Positions 1 to 13,047 are shown, counted from the first letter of the stretch. The stretch: 64,000 nucleotides of DNA from Eulemur rufifrons (GCF_041146395.1 NC_090989.1:216784843-216848842); one strand, 5' to 3'. Numbers and translations: made by a program. Notes: a model not told the origin generated them from the letters alone.

Positions 1-107
1 TACAGACAGGGTCTTGCTCTGTTGCCCTGGCCTTCTGACTTCAAGCAATCCTCCCACCTTGACCTCCCAAAGTGCTGGGATTACAGGTGTGAGCCGCCAC
101 GCCTGAC
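1..107 (-). mobile_element. Alu fragment
   Basis: Reverse-complement Alu left-arm sequence ending gtgagccgccacgcctgac. Confidence 0.8.
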
Positions 108-764
108 AGTTATTCACACTTGCATCCACCTTGTTGCTCAGGCCCAACATTTTTGGAGTCATCCCTGTCTTACCTCTCTCTCACACAGCACATACCCAAT
201 TCATCAACAAATGATACTTTTGGCTCTATTTTCAAAATATATCCAGATTACGATCCCTTCTCCCCACCTCCACTGCTACCACCATGGGCCAAGCCACTGC
301 TATCTCTCACCTGTCATCTCCTACTTCCTCCATGCCCCCATATAACCTATTGTCTACACAGCAACAACAGTGATCATTTAAAAATGTGGGTCAGAGCACA
401 TCAGTTCACTGCTGCTTCCCACCTCAAGGTACATGTCAAAGGTGTACAGTGGTCTCTACCAATCCAGCCCCCACAACCTCTCTGACCTTATCTGCTCAGC
501 TCTCCCATTCACTCTCTCAGCTTCTGACCCACAGACCTCCGTGCTCCCGGGGAACACACAGGCATACTCACATCTCTGCCGTTGAGCACTTGTTGCCCCT
601 CTCCCTAAAAGGCTCCTCCCCAAGGTCCAGGTCAGGCTCAAATATAACTTTGCAGTATTACCTCCACTGACCACCCCATCTAACACAGCACCCCCTTTCC
701 AGCCCTTTTCACTGTTGTATTCTTCCACAATAGCACTCACACCATCTAAAATACATAATAATAG
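108..764. other. Unclassified, no gene seen
   Basis: Pyrimidine-rich sequence with short open frames on both strands but no recognisable protein, splice pattern or repeat. Confidence 0.4.
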
Positions 765-836
765 GGGCCAGCCAGTGAGGGGGTAATCCCAGCACTTTGG
801 GAAGCCAAGGTAGGAAGATTACTTGAGCCCAGGAGT

Positions 837-869
<33 letters not shown>

Positions 870-1264
870 TTGAGACAGAGTCTCACTTTGTTGCCCAGGC
901 TAGAGTGAGTGCCGTGGCGTCAGCTTAGCTCACAGCAACCTCAAACTCCTGGGCTTAAGCGATCCTACTGCCTCAGCCTCCCGAGTAGCTGGGACTACAG
1001 GCATGCGCCACTATGCCCGGCTAATTTTTTCTATATAGATTTTTAGGTGTCCATATAATGTCTTTCTATTTTTAGTAGAGACGGGGTCTCGCTCAGGCTG
1101 GTCTCGAACTCCTGACCTTGAGCAATCCACCCGCCTCGGCCTCCCAGAGTGCTAGGATTACAGGCGTGAGCCACCGTGCCCGGCCAAGCCCAGGAGTGTT
1201 TGAGAACAACCTGAGCAACATAGCGAGGTCCTGTCTCAAAAAAAATTAAATAAATAAATAAAAC
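765..1264 (+). mobile_element. Older Alu split by a lemur-type Alu
   Basis: Halves at 765-840 and 1186-1264 (..cttgagcccaggagtgttt / gagaacaacctgag..) are collinear. The younger Alu lies between them on the minus strand at 841-1185, with TSD agcccaggagtgttt on both sides. Confidence 0.85.
841..1185 (-). mobile_element. Lemur-type Alu dimer nested in an Alu
   Basis: T-tract at its left end and cggcc at the right; full-length in reverse complement. Confidence 0.92.
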
Positions 1265-1551
1265 ATGTAATAGGACTATGTGTTTTATTTAATTTTTTAA
1301 AAAAATCTGCTCCACTCTCCAATAAATAGAAAGTCTTTTGTGAGAGCAGAGGTGTTTGGGGGTTTTTCCCATGTTTTGTTCTTGGTGTATCCCCAGTATC
1401 TATAAAAGTGCTTGGCTCGAAGTAGATGCTCAATAATATTTGATGAATAAATAAGGGGACAAATGAATGAATGAATACTTTATATTTTATGGCCCTGTGT
1501 GGCCATTTTCACATTTCGTTTACCACCTCCAATAGTCAGTTAAAGGACTTT

Positions 1552-1965
1552 ATTATTAATAGTTTCCTATTGCTGCTGTAACAAATTGCCACAAATGTAA
1601 TGGCTTTAAACAGCACAAGTTTATCATCTTACCGTTCTGTAGGTCAGAAGTCTGAAATGGGTCTCACTCAAAATCAAAGTGTCAGCAGGACTATGTTCCT
1701 TCCTGGAGGCTCTAGGGAAGAACCTGTTTCCTTGCCTTTTCCAGCTCCTGGAGGCCACCCACACTCCTTGGCTTGTGGCCTCCTCCCTCTGTCTTCAAAG
1801 CCAGCAACGGTCAGTCAAGTCCGTCTCAGATCAAATCATGGTGACCTCTGCTCCCATCTTCTCATCTCTTCTGAGCCAGAGCTGCTGAAGAGAAGTATCT
1901 CCAAAGTCACACTGTGTGAATTGCTGGGAAACAAGGTTACACTGTTTTCATGTTGATTCTTATCA
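1552..1965 (-). mobile_element. MLT1-like MaLR LTR
   Basis: Reverse complement features of MaLR LTR ends: 'tcctattgctgctgtaacaaattgccacaaa', split here as cctattgctgctgtaac and aaattgccacaaatg, then 'gttctgtaggtcagaagtc'. Family from memory. Confidence 0.65.
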
Positions 1966-2132
1966 CATATGAGTATTTTCCACAGCTCTGAATCAGATTT
2001 TATTTTTAAAACCAAAACCATATTATTAATTTTAAAAAAATCATGATCATTTCTGCAGGTTTCAGGTTTCTCAGATATGAAACCTTAGGACAGAAATTAA
2101 TACATGATGATGTCATTCAAATTGCCTGTATT

Positions 2133-2487
<355 letters not shown>

Positions 2488-2783
2488 TTAAGAGTCTTCT
2501 AAACTTTTTTTTTTTTTTTTTTTTTTTTGGTGCCAGGAAACCTCAAAGAATAATACTGCATCACCTTAAAGGCGATATCTCAACATGCAAAAAAAAAAAA
2601 AAAGAAAGAAAAGAATAATACTGTATTTACCAACCACTTCACAGGCTTAATTGGAGCACTGACTGGTAGAAGGTGACTCTCAGCCTTATTCCCTCTTTAA
2701 TAGTTCATTTGTAGCCTGTCTTATATGAGTCACATTTTCTTTGCATCTCACATTTTCAGTCTGTTAAACAGCTAGTGTGATGG

Positions 2784-3309
2784 TGTGGGGGTGAGGAGAA
2801 ACTTCCCCCGAAAGTTCCAAGAAAGATCAATTCGCAATTAAGGCCGATTAATAAGAGGAAGAGGTTTACTTCCCATGCACGTGGGAAGAATCACAGAGTG
2901 ATTAACCAATATCTCAATGGGATCCAGATATTTTTATATACTCCTTTTAGAGAAGGGCAGGGAAGATGAGGAATACGGGTAGTTCTGTTTAGGGGCAATA
3001 AACGGTTGCTAGGGCGAATAAATGAATGGAGCGAACAGATTGACTTGTAAATGATTCTCTTTGTAAATTACATTAACTTTGAGAGACAGGTATTCTATTT
3101 AAAATGATTGGGGCCAGGTCTGGTTGCATTCCTGATTTTCTTTCCTGCAATATAGTGAGATAACAGGGAAAAGAAGGGAAGGTGAGTGTTCTGATGGGTC
3201 CGTCTGGTTATGCAAATAGAGGCAAAGGGCCTGTTGATCTCCAAAGGCCTTTTAAATACTCTTATACCAAGGAGTCATATTTTGGGGTGAAATTTCCTGA
3301 GCTCCCTCA
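2784..3309 (-). mobile_element. Solo LTR, family A copy 1 (class I ERV)
   Basis: 526 bp with TG..CA ends and a 4-bp TSD atgg (2780-2783 and 3310-3313). In minus orientation a TATA-like tatataaaaa is followed ~90 bases later by an AATAAA-like polyadenylation region and a CT-rich U5. Related copies are at 22879, 27058 and 61374. Confidence 0.8.
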
Positions 3310-3397
3310 ATGGAAAAATAACTCATTTAGTGATGTGAAGTATTTTGAACAAAATTGTTATAACGTCTTAGCGTAGTGTGGGAACTTCTGTACGCCA

Positions 3398-3590
3398 TGC
3401 AGGCTACTGGTTCTCAAACTTGCTGCACATTGGAATAATTATTTATGGAGCTTTAAAAATCCTGATGTCTGGGTTCCACACCAGGGATTCTGATTTAATT
3501 CGTGTGGAATGTGGCCTAGGCATAGGCATTTTGAAAAGCTCCCCAGATGATTCTAATGAGGGTCTCAGATGTTCTGAGACCAGGGGACAC
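3398..3590 (+). mobile_element. MER5-type hAT MITE
   Basis: Starts ctggttctcaaacttgctgc and carries 'ctgggttccacaccagggattctg' in pieces; the order matches MER5A/B. Terminal 'ctgagaccag' is degenerate. Confidence 0.7.
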
Positions 3591-4529
3591 TTCTCCCAGG
3601 TAGCTCTAAACACACCTCTTGTCGACGTGCCACTGCCTGGACCCAGTCCCCAAATAATACCCTGTCAGCGCAGCCTTCACTCTCCCCTCTGGGCTTTGCT
3701 CCCAGCCACCACCAGGAGGAGGCAGAACAGTTGGGCGCGGGACCCTGGCCACACTCAGGGTAGGGGGACAGTCAGGTTGGAACGCCAGTCTAAAAGGGGC
3801 CCTGGACTCTGACCAGAACAAATTGGAAACATGGTAGCACCTGAACCCAGGTTTCCTCCTTGCCAATGTAGCAAATGTAAACCTGAGAGGTGTTAATTGA
3901 TGTCCCCTCATCCAGGACAGCTTTGCAGAAGCCTGGGAGCTGGGGGCTCTTTAGTTCACAAGGCAAAGTCTTCAGCCGCTTCGCTGTGGAAGTCCTTCAA
4001 TTTCCTTAAAGATACTATTGACTAGTAGGTGGGGTAAGACTTTGGAAATCCGGTGGGGATTGAACTGAACTGCTCGTAGAAGGAAATGTCAGAGAGAAGG
4101 TGTGGAGTCAGCAGCAGGAAGAGTGAGCCGAGAAGAGAGATTTGGGAGATGAGACATCTCTAGGGTTTTGTTTTGTTTTATTTTTAAGTGAAATCCTGAC
4201 ACCATGCTATACAACCCCTCTGTTTCAGCTCCCTTCTAAAATCTTGAGTAAATTTTATATTCCTCACTAAGGCCTTAATACTAGTGCCAGGAGAGTATTG
4301 TTTTTGAAGAATTCAAAGAAAGGAACAATGAGAGTATGAGTCACGGTGTGAAGAAAGAGGCACCCAGCTTTTACACACAGTTGGTTTAGCCCCCGCTCTC
4401 CTAAGAAAACGCAGACAAATATTTAGAGACTGTTGCTTGAAGAAACACATAGGCACTCACATGTCTCAGTTCTGCATTGGGAAGAAAAATAAAAACAGGA
4501 AAGGGAAGTTATAGAGTTATCAGAAGGTT
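3591..4529. other. Unclassified, no gene seen
   Basis: No confident coding region or repeat; short frames only. Confidence 0.4.
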
Positions 4530-4672
4530 TACAGCATTGGTTCTCAAACTTTGGCATGTGTCAGAGTCTCCAGGAGGTGACCCCTTCTCAGTTTCTGATT
4601 TAGTAGGCGAGGTAGTCTAACAAACTCCCAGGTGACTGCTCTCGGGACCACCCTCTGAGAACTGCTGGTTCG
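4530..4672 (+). mobile_element. MER5-type hAT MITE
   Basis: Matches the MER5A order: ttggttctcaaactttggc, then gtttctgatttagtaggc, cccaggtgactgct and gagaactgctgg. Confidence 0.75.
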
Positions 4673-5638
4673 CGGTGCTCTCATAGAAATCACTTCCTAG
4701 TCTGGCGTTTATCGTGATCTGTTCTGTGAAATGTTAACAGGTTTTATGAGAAAAGAAAAGAGTGTTGTGGTCAAATGCGTAAGGAAAATATTGTATTAAA
4801 AGAAGTTAAAAGAGGATTCTTTTGAGAAAGCGAAACTTACTGCCTACACATACACTGTTTACTGTCTACGTTTACCTGATTTTCCTATTCCAGGCAATTC
4901 TTACCCAGAAAGAGGAAATGGCAAATAATTTTATTGTTTGTTCCAGGAAATTCCTGAAAATCTATTAGTCTAAACACTAGATGACTCAATTTACCCTGAT
5001 TAAAGTAAATATTGCTTTCCTGGGAAGACAGATAGAATCAAAAGATCATTTACTCTTCAAGACTTCTTTGGAAACCCTGACCTCACCATATCCACCAGTC
5101 CTAAACTGTTATGTCACATACTTATCTAATCCTAATCAAGCTCTGTATCAAAATCGCCACCTTAATCCAGATCCGAAAAACCTCATAAATATCCTGCCAT
5201 TGCCCTCACCCTTCTGAGAAGCCACTGAGACTATTTTGGTAATGATCTCCCTTACCTTAAGAAGCACTACACCAAGCCTGGCATGATCCACAGGTTATCT
5301 TGGTGGCATTTTGAGGGAGCCAGCATTTAACCACCTGTTGCCTGACTTCCTACACTAGGTTAGGTTACTCCTTCTAATTCCTGTCTTATAGCCTAGCATG
5401 GTGCCTGGAAAATAGTGGACATGTGTGAATTAAAATATAATCCTAATTCCCCTGCCCAGCGACCAGACCCCTGTTGGCCAAAGGAACCCCAGAAAAACCT
5501 TAAAACTGAGTTCCCAGCCATGAAGGGAAGGGAGGTCAGACAGACTTCACTATACCCCTTCCCTTTTGGAGTGTAGACACAACAACTGACCATTGTTAAT
5601 GTTAAAATAGAGATCATAAGACTGACAAAACAGATTCT
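4673..5638. other. Unclassified, possible LTR debris
   Basis: AT-rich sequence with a 78-codon frame at 4981-5217 that I do not recognise. No splice sites or domain support. Confidence 0.35.
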
Positions 5639-6115
5639 TTGTGACAATAAGCTACTAAATTATTAACAAGACCAGAGGCCACGCAGAGCAGGGATTAAAT
5701 CACCTGCAAGCCATCAGTTTGCTTAATAGATCACTTAAGGCAGTATTGTGGATTGCCTCTGATTAACAGACTTCTATCTTGTCTTAAAACTTTCCAAGCT
5801 GTTAGACAAAGCTTTATTTCTCTAACTAATTACAAATCAAAAAATCTTTGAACCCACCTATAACCTGTAAGCTCCTGCTTTGAGACGTCCAGCCTTTTCA
5901 GGCCAAACTAATGTGTGCCTTCCCTATATTGATTTATGATTTTACCTGCAATTCCTATTTTCCTAAAATGTGTAAAACCCAACAGTAACCTGACTGCCTT
6001 GCGACCACTTGCTAAAGACTTCTTGAACATGGTTCCCAGGCCACGATCATATACATTGGCTCAGAACAAATCTCTTTAAATTATTTTATGGAGTTTGGGT
6101 TTTTTCTGTTAACAC
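5639..6115 (+). mobile_element. Solo LTR-like element
   Basis: Starts TGACAATAAG and ends ..TTCTGTTAACA, with LTR-like text 'tttcaggccaaactaatgtg' and 'atgtgtaaaacccaacagtaac' upstream of an A-rich polyadenylation-like stretch. Confidence 0.6.
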
Positions 6116-6454
6116 ATCCAACAAATATTATTTGAGTAAATCAATGAACTTTTCAGTCTTTAATATGCTATTGTGCATTGAAACTTTCCAAATAGGGGAA
6201 AAGGTGTGACTGTCCCAAACTTTCCATCACTTGTGGAAGAAGTGTTCCTTAGAATACCTTTTAGAGAACCGTGTCCTAATTTGTTTTCACAGATGTCTTT
6301 TTCAAGGGCATGAGAACTATTGCTTAGGACTCTGTCATTGTTTTTACTAAAGAAAAGGATCCAGGGGCTGAATTTACTAATAAATTGAAGACCCTCCACC
6401 ATGTGAAAACCCTGATCTCAGGATTTTTGTCTGAATAATCATGATTACAGTCTT

Positions 6455-6849
6455 TGTTATGGACTAAATTGTGGTCTTCCCTAAATTCATATGTTGAAGT
6501 TCTAACCCCCAATATGATTATCTTTGGAGACAGGGCCTTTAAAAAGGTAATTAAGGTAAAACGAGATCATAAGGATGGGTCTCTAATCCAATAGGACTAT
6601 TGTCCTCATAAGAAGAGGAAAAGAGACCAGAGAATCCACCCCCACGGGTGCACACAGGGAGAGTCACGTGAGGACACAGTGGGAAGGTGGCCATCTGAAG
6701 ACTAGAAAGAGAAGCCTCCCCAGAAATCCACCCTGATAGCACCTTGCTCTTGGACTTCTAGCCTCCAGAACCGTGAAGAAATAATTTTCTGTCGTTTAAG
6801 CCACCCAGTCCTTGGTATCTTGTTATGCCAGCCCAAGCTGACTAGTTCA
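6455..6849 (+). mobile_element. MST-type MaLR LTR
   Basis: Starts tgttatggactaaattgtgg, followed by tcatatgttgaagttctaac and ggagacagggcctttaaaa, and ends with ttaagccacccagtcc. This is the MaLR order. Confidence 0.85.
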
Positions 6850-6978
6850 GTTGTCTAAGGGCTGAACTTGGAATCAGTGAGTCATGAACATGACCCTTGA
6901 CCTATGGCTCAGGGAACTCCTTCTAGCCCAGCTTATCCCTGGCATCATAGCTGTTGTGGATGGTGATAATCATACTAT

Positions 6979-7858
6979 ATTAGTCCCCCTTATAAAAGGG
7001 AAATACGTTCCAAGACCCCCTCAGTGGATGTGTGAAATCACGAATAGTACTGAACTCTTTATATGCTATTTTTTCCTATATATACTATGTAGGAAATAAA
7101 TAAAATTTAAAAGCTGTTAGAACCCTCAAAACACTTTCAGCTTTGAGAGATGTGACGGTGATCTGAATCATGCAGCATGTGGTTGTAATTTCTGCTTCTT
7201 AGATTATAGATTAATTCTCTCCCTCATTGTTCTTGTTCTGTAAATGACTAGGAGAGACCAGAGACCAGACTTCCTCCCTTTCCAATCACTGATCTTTGTT
7301 ATAGATTAACTGCCTCCTTTATTGTCCTGTATCTAACTCAGACCAGATGGCCAAAAAACCCATGACTGTTACATCTTCAGTGTGGAATGTTAAAGATACT
7401 TTTCCTGAAAAGAAAAAGACCACCTGTGCTAATCAGATGACTGTAGCTATGCATTCAGCCTGGTATGGAAAGATGGTGAAATTCTTTGAAGCTTCCCAAA
7501 CCTTATCTATATAAATGACCCCAAACTTCTGCACTTTGGGACACTGACTTCCATTCTTTGGAATCTGTGCTTCCTGGGCAGCCGTTCTCAAACTTAGCGT
7601 TTGAATAAACTCTATTTAAACTAGATTCTGACACTTTTCATTATTTTAGGCTGACAACACACACTTATGATAAAGCTTAATTTATAAATTAGGCAGAGTA
7701 AGAGATTAACAACAATAACTAAAAATAGAACAACTATAACAAGATACTGTAATAAAAGTTATATAAACATGGTCTCTCTCTCAAATATCTTATTGTACTG
7801 TACCAAGGGTAACTAAAATCATAGAATGTGGAACTGGGGATAAAGGGGAACTACTGTA
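6979..7858 (+). mobile_element. MER2 DNA transposon, split by an LTR
   Basis: Left part 6979-~7100 (acgttccaagaccccctcag), right part ~7665-7858 (taatttataaattaggcag, attaacaacaataactaa, ending ggggaactactgta). This is MER2/Tigger-like and is interrupted by the LTR at 7115-7661. Confidence 0.8.
7115..7661 (+). mobile_element. Solo LTR inside MER2
   Basis: Starts TGTTAGAACC and ends ..CTGACAACA. TATA-like atctatataaatgacc is at ~7510 and gaataaactct at ~7602, spaced like U3-R-U5. Confidence 0.7.
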
Positions 7859-8179
7859 TTATTTTTATATTACTTTGCATTTTACAAAGTTCTTTCACAG
7901 GCGGGAGCTCAGTGGCACTTTACAACAATGGAGGGATATAAGGAATTTTACTGAAAGACTATAAATTGAGGACTTAAGAGTCACAACGATTAAAAAATAG
8001 AAGAGCCAGAATCCATCACATCCATCCTGTTTGGTACATGAAAGATAACATTAAACTAGATATTAGACATTTTTCAATTCAATTGCCCATATTTTCACTA
8101 GATAATTTTAATTTGGATTGCCCACATTTTTCTGGACTAGATATAATATATTTTATGTTTAATAATGAAGAATTTATCT

Positions 8180-8845
8180 GGTCTTTGTCCCAGGTTTCTG
8201 GCAAAGAGCTTCTAACACCCTTGGAATTTTCCAAGGGACAGGAGTGTCTTTGCTTTGCTAATGAGGTGACTCATAGTGGGCCCTTAGCTGGCTTCAAGAT
8301 GGGGACTGGTCACTAGAAAGACCAACCACTTATTAGAGGGTTGACACTTTGATATCAGTATTACCTTCTGACCTCCAAATGGGAGATCAAGGCTGGAGAT
8401 TGAGTTCAGTCACATGGACAGCAGTTAAAGCAATCATGCCTACATAATGAAACCCCAAGAAAAGGCTCTGGACACAGACGCTCAGTGGAGCTTCCTGGTT
8501 GGTGAACACGTTGGTGTGCCTGGAGGGTGATGCTCCCTGATTTCACAAGGAGAGGGCAAAGAAGCTCTGTGTTCCTTCCCAGACATGACCCTATGTGTAC
8601 CTTTTAGAATAAAATTATAATCATAAATATAGCACTTTCCTGAGTTCTGTGAATTGTACTAGCAGATTATTGAAACTGAGTGGATCATGAGAATCTCCAG
8701 ATTTGCAGAGTAGATCAGACAGAGTATGGGCAGTCCTGTGGGGGACCGAGCCCTTATCTTGTGGAGTCTGATGCTCACTCTAGGTCGTTAGTGTCAGAAC
8801 TGAATTTCAGGACACCCAGTTGTTATTAGCTCAGTTGGGAATTTT
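8180..8845 (+). mobile_element. MLT2-type ERVL LTR
   Basis: Contains the MLT2 order: tcatgcctacataatgaaac, gagcttcctggttggtgaac, ttcctgagttctgtgaattg, tgtgggggaccgagccctta, and tttcaggacacccag. Boundaries approximate. Confidence 0.8.
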
Positions 8846-9035
8846 ACGAGAATATTTTAACATGTAAATTTACTTCCCTCCCTCTTTCCAATAATAATAG
8901 ATGTTCATTTTAGAAAATTCAGGTAAGAGAAAATAAAAATCTGTAACCCCACTACCCAAACTGAAGCACTCCAGTATATATTTTCTCAATCTTTTTTTGT
9001 GTATGTGTGTGCTTGTTACTTTAAAACATGAGTGT

Positions 9036-9329
9036 GGCCGGGCGCAGTGGCTCAGGCCTGTAACCCTAGCACTCTAGGAGGCCAAGGCAGGAGGCTCTTT
9101 TGAGCTCAGGAGTTCGAGACCAGCCTGATCAAGAGCAAGACTCCATCTCTACTAAAAATGGAAAAATTAGTCAGGCATGGTGGCACATGTATGTAGTCCC
9201 AGCTACCAGGGAGGCTGAGGAAGGAGGATCACTTGAGCCCAGGAGTTTGAGGTTGCTGCGATGATGCCACTGCACTCTAGCTGGTTGACAGAGTCAGATT
9301 CTGTCTCAAAAAAAAAAAAAAAAAAAAAA
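9036..9329 (+). mobile_element. Alu dimer (lemur type, shorter)
   Basis: Starts ggccgggcgcagtggctc, with an A tail ending at 9329 and atgagtg on both sides. Confidence 0.92.
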
Positions 9330-9580
9330 ATGAGTGCTATGCCAATAATTATAGGAAATTATAAGATGTACAACCTTACTAATAATCCACAAATGCAAGT
9401 TAAGGGGTGGGGGGCAGGCGCGAAATAAAAAAAAAAACAAACACAAATGCAAGTTAAAATGAAGACAATAATGAGATGCTGCTTTGTCCTTCTCTGATTG
9501 GCAAAAAATTAAAGTCACATAACACCAAGTGTCGTCAAGAATGTGGGGGAATGGGAACTTTCATCTGCTGCCCGTGGGTA
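9330..9580 (+). mobile_element. Old L1 ORF2 fragment
   Basis: 'atgcaagttaaaatgaagac..aatgagatgctgc' and 'gattggcaaaaaattaaag' match the 3' part of L1 ORF2 in sense orientation. Decayed. Confidence 0.6.
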
Positions 9581-9584
9581 GTAG

Positions 9585-10141
9585 ATTGCAAAAATAGCCA
9601 CATATTTCTCCTATTCCTATATGCATGACCCTCTACAACATAAATTTGTCTCTCCACCCATCAAAGGACAGAGTATATTTTTCCACCCCTTGAATCTCAG
9701 CTTGGCCATGTGACTTGCTTTGGCCAATGGGACATTTGCAAACATGATGAAAACAAAGGCTTAAAAAGCTTCTGTTTATTAGGGCTTATCCTTTCTTGCT
9801 GCCAAGAACCTTTCTGCCTCTGTGTGAGTCAGCTGGAGCTAGCCTCCTAAATGACAAGAGGCCACGTGGAGAGAGGCTCCAGTTGCCAGCTGCCCAACCA
9901 TCACAGAGGAAGGACGACTTATAGATGGCCATCTTCTCCCTGTGTGTCTTCCCTGTTTGTGTCTGTGTCCAAATTTCTTTGTCATATAAGAATACCAGTC
10001 ATACTGGATTAGACTAATAATCTTATTTTAACTTAATTTCCTCTTTAAAGATTCTATCTCCAAAAACAGTCACTTTCTAAAGAACTAGGGGTTAGAACTT
10101 CAACATATGCATTTGAGGATGACACGATTCAGCCTATAACA
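9585..10141 (-). mobile_element. MaLR LTR material (MLT1-type)
   Basis: The right part (9925-10141) is a minus-strand MaLR LTR ('gtgtccaaatttctttgtc', 'gggttagaacttcaacatatg', 'ttcagcctataaca'). The left part (9585-9905) has MLT1-like 'cttggccatgtgacttgctt' and 'gaggccacgtggagagaggc', possibly in the other orientation. Confidence 0.65.
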
Positions 10142-11220
10142 GTGAACATTTATTCATAAATTTATTATCCAACTTAGTTTTTCTATTGCAAGTTTTCAGA
10201 TTTGTGTTTTTTACCCTTTATTGTATCCTTTTATTTGGGACTTTTGCTTATTACCTTATAAGAATTTATTATATATTAGACTACTTGTCACAAAAGTTGC
10301 ATGTGTTTTCTTCCCAGTTTGTCATTTATTATTTAACTTACATATAGTAAAGTTTAGGATTTTGTTTCCATGCAGAAGTTTTATGTAATCAAATGAAACA
10401 ATTTTTCCTTTATAGTTTTCTGTATTGGGTGTCCCAAAATTTTAATAACTATTCATATATCTAATACCACTAAAAAACTCTTAATTGTAATTTATAAACT
10501 CTACCTATAACTTACAGTACTTTTACAGTTTGTTTTTCACATGTAAACACATTTTTAAAAAATATTTTTAGGTTTTATGTTTATAGACTCAGGAGATACA
10601 AGTGCAGGGGGTTTCTTTGTTTGTTTTTATTTGTTTGTTTTTAGAGACAGGGTCTCACTCGTCCCCTCAGCTAGAGTGCAGTGGTGTCATCATAGCTCAC
10701 TGCAGCCTCAAACTCCTGGGTTCAAGTTATCCTCCAGCCTCAGCCTCTCAACTGGGACTACAGACACATGTCACCACATCTGGCTAGTTTTTAAAGTTTT
10801 TTTGTAGAGACTGGGTCTTGCTATGTTGCCCAGGCTGGTCTCAAACTCCTGGCCTCAAGTGATCCTCCCACCTCGGCCTCCCAAAGTGCTGATTTTACAG
10901 GCATGAACCACAGTGCCTGGTCCAAGTGCAGTTTTGTTACAAGGATATCGTGTATAGTTGTGAAATCTGCGCTATTAGTGTAACCACCACTTGAATGGTG
11001 TACATTGTACCCTATTAAATAATTTTACTAAATATATTTTTTTACATTTAAGTATTTAATCCAGATGGAATTGATGTAGACATTATGAAGTATGAAACTA
11101 ACTTTATTTTTTCATAAATACCTAGCCAGTTGTCTAAGCTTGGTTGGCCCCTATTTTGAGTAAATAATAAGTTTTTTAAAAATTATATGATTACTGTCCC
11201 TTATGAGCCTTTTGGTGATA
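10142..11220 (-). mobile_element. Old L1 (antisense) with inserted Alu
   Basis: 'catgcagaagttttatgtaatc' and, after the Alu, 'tttaatccagatggaattga' and 'tagccagttgtctaag' are L1 ORF2/linker sequence in antisense. The Alu is at 10612-10921. Confidence 0.6.
10612..10921 (-). mobile_element. Alu dimer
   Basis: Starts with a (TTTG)n-like tail and 'agagacagggtctcactc', ends 'accacagtgcctggtcc'. An older Alu type without the lemur middle. Confidence 0.85.
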
Positions 11221-11224
11221 TTTT

Positions 11225-11579
11225 TGTAAGGTTTCTTTGAAGTAGCTGGCACCAGAGAAAGAAAGACGGGCAGAGTTGAAAGGGATAAGTAAAGAGGCTT
11301 TATTGGGGCGCTCCTGGGTGGGGGTAACGAGTCCCTGAGAGAGGGACCCGGGTGAGCCTCACGGGACCCACGGGACCCAGAGAAGCTGCGCCGCCCAGAA
11401 GTCTGAGTGGGTTTATATAGGTTTTTAGGGCTGGGGGATGGGAGTTTCTTCGGCCAGGAGATGTCGGTGTGAGGAGTGAGGAATTTCTTTGTTTCAGCTT
11501 TGGGGAGGGTATTGAGGGACAGGAGGAGCCGCCTCTTTTTTCATTAGGGAAGGGAGGGGTGCCTGCCACCAGCCTTACA
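11225..11579 (-). mobile_element. Solo LTR with perfect 7-bp terminal inverted repeat
   Basis: TGTAAGG at 11225 and CCTTACA ending at 11579. On the minus strand, TATA-like tatataaaccc is followed by caataaagcctctttac and a U5. Flanks tttt/attt are a near 4-bp TSD. Class I ERV LTR; family not named. Confidence 0.8.
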
Positions 11580-11893
11580 ATTTTCACCTTTTTTATTGAA
11601 AGTTTTCAAAAATTCACATTTCAGTTACAGGTTGATTTTAGTTACGGGTTGGCTGATTTCATTTTTACTGTTTTCTGAAGGGGGGTAAATGAATCATTTT
11701 TGCCCTAACACCAATATGAAACTTTTGACCTTTTCATTTTGAATAGGGCATAAAAAGAGATTTAGCTGTCTACCATCCAGCTTTGTATTACTCAGAGTGC
11801 TCTGAGCAATAGAAAGACTTTATTTTACAGGTCCTGTCTAGCTTTTTTTTTTTTTTTTAGATAAAAGAGAGTTAGACTACCCCAAGATCTAGC
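11580..11893. other. Unclassified
   Basis: AT-rich sequence between two LTRs; no gene seen. Confidence 0.4.
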
Positions 11894-12786
11894 TGTTGGG
11901 GCTCAGAAACTGATAGCCCCAAATATGGCACTTTGTATTATACATGCTGAACTGAAAAGGGAGCCCTCAAGCTCTCTCTGACCTCTCCCAGCCCCCATCT
12001 CTCCCCTGCATAGGATTCTCTGAAGTTCCCGTATCTGCTTAAAGTCCCAATCTACCAAAGAAGAAAACAATTACCTCTGGTCTCATCCCTGAGTTTTCAT
12101 TAACTGAACAGGCTTTGCCCCCGACCATTGCATGTTTTTCAAGCCCATTGAATTCTCCCTGGTGATCATTTACTGCCCCCCAGCAGAACTCCTTTTCTCC
12201 CCCTCTTCACCCCATAACCTGCTTTACCAGGATCTAAGCCCCCATTCTTTCTATAACCTCAAGATGGAATATAAGTTTCTGTATCTCACTGGGGGATTGG
12301 GTCTTCATTCTAAAGGCTCCCATGTATACATGTTAAATATATTTGTAAGCCTTTTCTCCAATTAATCTGACTTTTGCAAGCTGATTTTTCAGCAAACCTT
12401 TTTTTTTTTTTTTTTTTTTTTTTTTGAGACAGAGTCTCACTCTGTTGCCCAGGCTAGAGTGAGTGCCGTGGCGTCAGCCTAGCTCACAGCAACCTCAAGC
12501 GATCCTCCTGTCTCAGCCTCCCAAGTAGCTAGGACTACAGGCATGCGCCACCATGCCCGGCTAATTTTTTTTTCTATATATATTTTTAGCTGTCCATATA
12601 ATTTCTTTCTATTTTTAGTAGAGGTGGGGTCTCGCTCTTGCTCAGGCTAGTCTCGAACTCCTGAGCTCAAACGATCCGCCCACCTCGGCCTCCCAGAGTG
12701 CTAGGATTACAGGCGTGAGCCACCGCGCCCGGCCTTCAGCAAACCTTTAATGAGCCAGATGAAACTTTCCCCTTGGCCCCTACACA
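11894..12786 (+). mobile_element. Solo LTR-like element split by an Alu
   Basis: Starts TGTTGGGGCTCAGAAACTG and ends near 12786 (..cctacaca). A U5-like 'gccttttctccaattaatctg' sits before the Alu at 12401-12734. Confidence 0.6.
12401..12734 (-). mobile_element. Lemur-type Alu dimer
   Basis: TSD tcagcaaacctt (12389-12400, and again from 12736). Confidence 0.95.
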
Positions 12787-13047
12787 GTCTTATCTGAAGG
12801 CCACTAATCCCCATTGGCTGCTGTGTGAATTATCTACTTATTGTCTCTCAGTTCCAATCCTTTAAATATTTTTCCTTTGCCAGTTGGCATAATGTTACAC
12901 TTTGTCAGGAGCGGGTGCTGGAGAGACGCTATAGGAGGAAGCAACTATTTTTCCCCCAGTTGCAATGTGCACCCAGGCAGAGTCTTGCTGAATAAACTGC
13001 TTCCTGAGGGCCCAGGTCCTGTTTAGCTTTTGAAAAATATAAGGACT

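Noticed and set aside
22..670. Overlapping frames of 94-121 codons at the left edge
   Set aside because: They start in an Alu fragment, overlap one another on both strands and show no domain or splice support.
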